A stretch of 64,000 bases of DNA from SURF-32 sp964648365 (GTDB taxonomy: Bacteria > Planctomycetota > Phycisphaerae > UBA1845): contig CAZYLK010000004.1 of assembly GCA_964648365.1 (NCBI GenBank), forward strand, positions 8,615 to 72,614, read 5' to 3'. A program made the position numbers and the translations under genes. This document shows positions 62,423 through 64,000 of the stretch, in pieces. Positions within the stretch are counted from its first letter, which is position 1. Each line of letters begins with the position of its first letter. The notes below the pieces were generated by a model. That model ran no database searches, was not told the DNA's origin, and saw only the letters and a list, made by a program, of their open reading frames with translations.

Positions 62423-63676
62423 GTGAACGTGAACGCAAGACCCGACCACGACAGGATCGTCATCACCGGCGTCGGCTTGACGTCGCCGCTCGGCGACACA
62501 CTGGCCGAGCTGCGCCGCAGCCTGCTGGACGGCGTGTCGGGCGTGTCGAACATCGAAACCCGCTTCATGGGCCGCGTCCATGCCGGAGTCTGCCAGTTCG
62601 ACGAGAGACGCTACCAGAAGGCGAAGGATCGCCGTCGCGGCACTCGGGCCGGAGCGGTTGGGATATTCTGCGCCCGTGAGGCATTCGCCTCAGCGGGGCT
62701 GGATCTGGAGCGGATCGACCTGTCCCGTGTCGGCGTCTACGTCGGCGTGACCGAGCACGGCACGGTCGAGACGGAGAACGAAATCGCGGCGATCCGCGAG
62801 TTTGACTACGACACAAAGTGCTGGTCGCACCACCACAACCCGCGGACCGTCGCCAACAACCCGGCCGGAGAGATCACCATCAACCTGGGGATCACCGGGC
62901 CGCATTACACCATCGGCGCCGCCTGTGCGGCCGGCAATGCAGGGATCATCCAAGCGGCCCAGATGCTGCGGATCGGCGAGGTGGACGTGGCGCTGGGCGG
63001 CGGCGTGTCGGAGAGCATCCACTCGTTCGGCATCTTTGCGAGTTTCGCCAGCGAGAACGCCCTGGCGGTGCATGACGATCCGGCGAAGGCGTCACGGCCC
63101 TTCGACGCCGCCCGAAACGGCATCGTCGTCTCCGAAGGCGGATGCCTTTACGTGCTGGAGCGTCTTTCAGACGCGAAGGCACGCGGGGCTGATATCGTCT
63201 GCGAGATCATGGGGTATGCGATGAACTCCGACGCGGGTGATCCGGTCGTGCCGTCACCCGAGCGGCTCGGGCAGTGCATGACGCTGGCGCTGAAGCGCGC
63301 CGGGATGGGCCCGTCCGACATCGATATCGTCAGTACCCACGCCACCGGGACGGAGTTGGGCGACATCCAGGAGGCGGCGGCCGTGCGGGCCGTCTTCGGC
63401 GAGGCCGACGGTGTCTTCGTCAACAACACCAAGAGCTTCATCGGCCACGCGATGGGCGGCGCCGGGGCGCTGGAGCTGGCCGGCAACCTCGGCGCGTTCG
63501 ACGACGGGTACGTCCACGCCACGATCAACGTGGACGACCTGGACCCCCGCTGCGAGCTTCCCAACCTCGTCTTGAACGAACCGCGAAGGGTGACTAGAGT
63601 TCACACGGTTTTGAATAACTCGTTTGGGATGCTGGGGATAAACTCCGCACTGGTGGTCCGGCGTTTCGACGGATAG
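62423..63676 (+). CDS. beta-ketoacyl-ACP synthase (FabF-like ketosynthase)
   Basis: 417 residues from GTG 62423. The catalytic triad is present: Cys near 166 in IGAACAAGNAG, His near 306 in THATGTELGD and His near 342 in IGHAMGGAGA. INVDDLDPRCELPNLVLNEP resembles FabF's C-terminal signature, and NNSFGMLGINSALVV ends the fold. The nucleophile motif GAACAAG departs from FabF's TACATG, so a specialised role (secondary lipid, polyene or hydrocarbon synthesis) is more likely than housekeeping FabF. An acyl carrier protein gene follows 57 bp later, and another gene starts at the edge, so this is the start of a biosynthetic cluster. No strong ribosome-binding site sets the start. Confidence 0.88.
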   Translation: MNVNARPDHDRIVITGVGLTSPLGDTLAELRRSLLDGVSGVSNIETRFMGRVHAGVCQFDERRYQKAKDRRRGTRAGAVGIFCAREAFASAGLDLERIDLSRVGVYVGVTEHGTVETENEIAAIREFDYDTKCWSHHHNPRTVANNPAGEITINLGITGPHYTIGAACAAGNAGIIQAAQMLRIGEVDVALGGGVSESIHSFGIFASFASENALAVHDDPAKASRPFDAARNGIVVSEGGCLYVLERLSDAKARGADIVCEIMGYAMNSDAGDPVVPSPERLGQCMTLALKRAGMGPSDIDIVSTHATGTELGDIQEAAAVRAVFGEADGVFVNNTKSFIGHAMGGAGALELAGNLGAFDDGYVHATINVDDLDPRCELPNLVLNEPRRVTRVHTVLNNSFGMLGINSALVVRRFDG

Positions 63677-63733
63677 GGTTCGGCAGGACGTGGGGCGCGG
63701 GAGCGTCGGAATGGGAGAGGATTCGAGACATCC

Positions 63734-63991
63734 ATGACCAGGGATTCGATCAGACAGGTTATCCTCGACATCATCGCGGTGGTGGCGCCGGACGAGGATC
63801 TATCCGACCTCGACGGCCAGAAGCGCCTCCGCGACCAGCTCGACATGGACTCGATGGACTTCCTCGACATCGTGATGGAACTGCGGAAGCGCTACAAAAT
63901 CGAGGTTCCGAAGGAGGACTACCCGGAGCTGGCGACTCTGGACGGCTGCGTCGAATACCTGACGCCCAAGCTGGCGGCGGTGGAGGTGTAG
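63734..63991 (+). CDS. acyl carrier protein
   Basis: 85 residues. The phosphopantetheine site is Ser40 in DQLDMDSMDFLDIV, the usual DSL-type motif with Met for Leu. Helices before and after match ACP spacing (TRDSIRQVILDIIAVVAPDE; VEYLTPKLAAVEV). The N-terminal half lacks the acidic run of FabD-partner ACP, as in dedicated ACPs of secondary pathways. It serves the ketosynthase upstream. Its last codons contain GGAGGT, a ribosome-binding site for a next gene whose start (GTG 63992 or ATG 63995) is cut by the window edge. Confidence 0.9.
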   Translation: MTRDSIRQVILDIIAVVAPDEDLSDLDGQKRLRDQLDMDSMDFLDIVMELRKRYKIEVPKEDYPELATLDGCVEYLTPKLAAVEV

Positions 63992-64000
63992 GTGATGGGG

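Overview
The window is G+C-rich, densely coding bacterial DNA that most resembles a member of the Planctomycetota. This is an inference from gene content, not a marker-gene placement. The pointers are an alternative complex III (Act) plus caa3 oxidase operon, secreted proteins with dockerin-like (GDLNGD) and DCNGN-type repeats, a class III PHA system, Hanks-type kinase and sigma-54 activator genes, and a GxxExxY remnant. No CRISPR array, rRNA, transposase or prophage was seen.

Layout. 1-4.5 kb: a sigma-54 activator cut by the left edge, divergent from an AhpD-like gene with a matching -24/-12 promoter, then a secreted isochorismatase-YHS fusion and a small receiver protein. 4.6-17.0 kb (minus strand): an overlapping operon actA-actB-actCD(fused)-actE-actF-small membrane gene-sco-coxB-coxA-coxC-coxD, which would form a quinol:cytochrome c:O2 respiratory module. 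17.1-28.0 kb: a CaCA-type exchanger, an OmpR-family two-component system, a small Cys-rich protein, an M50 protease with CBS domains, dodecin, SPW/VKOR/epimerase genes, a ferritin-like protein, a rhodanese and an aconitase. 28.1-35.0 kb: a six-BON-domain protein, a collagen-like/vWA lipoprotein, a baeRF protein and a PKD/beta-propeller lipoprotein. 35.4-39.9 kb: a small gene, then sucA and sucB (2-oxoglutarate dehydrogenase E1 and E2). 40-47 kb: a large dockerin-bearing exoprotein, a thioredoxin-like exoprotein and a PQQ-type sugar dehydrogenase. 47.6-54.6 kb: a Ser/Thr kinase, a second sigma-54 activator with a degenerate receiver, pnp, rpsO, a small membrane protein and tRNA-Ala(TGC). 54.7-60.3 kb: a PHA locus (SDR reductase, phaC, phaE, thiolase, phasin-like, phaR) holding a GxxExxY pseudogene. 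60.3-64 kb: a methyltransferase, a cheX-cheY pair, and a ketosynthase plus acyl carrier protein that begin a cluster running off the right edge.

The most interesting signal is regulatory. Upstream of at least eight transcription units there is a repeated array of 5-bp half-sites (TTCAG, GTCAG, GTCAC and similar), two or three copies exactly 11 bp apart. The last copy is usually followed after 10-11 bp by a -10-like hexamer (TAGGCT, TAATCT, CATAAT, TACAGT...). That is the geometry of OmpR/PhoB-family activated promoters. The units are actA-coxD, aconitase, rhodanese, the BON protein, the collagen/vWA lipoprotein, the sucAB unit, a small membrane gene, a Cys-rich gene and the small receiver gene. 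A further array overlaps the start region of the response-regulator gene itself (19979-20662). I propose that this two-component system controls respiration, TCA-cycle enzymes and envelope/stress genes.

Other observations: an ActC-ActD fusion, an isochorismatase-YHS fusion, a sigma-54 activator whose receiver has lost both the Asp and the Lys, a CaCA exchanger missing one conserved Glu, an aconitase with Ser at one expected cluster-Cys position, and short dispersed repeats flanking the pseudogene.
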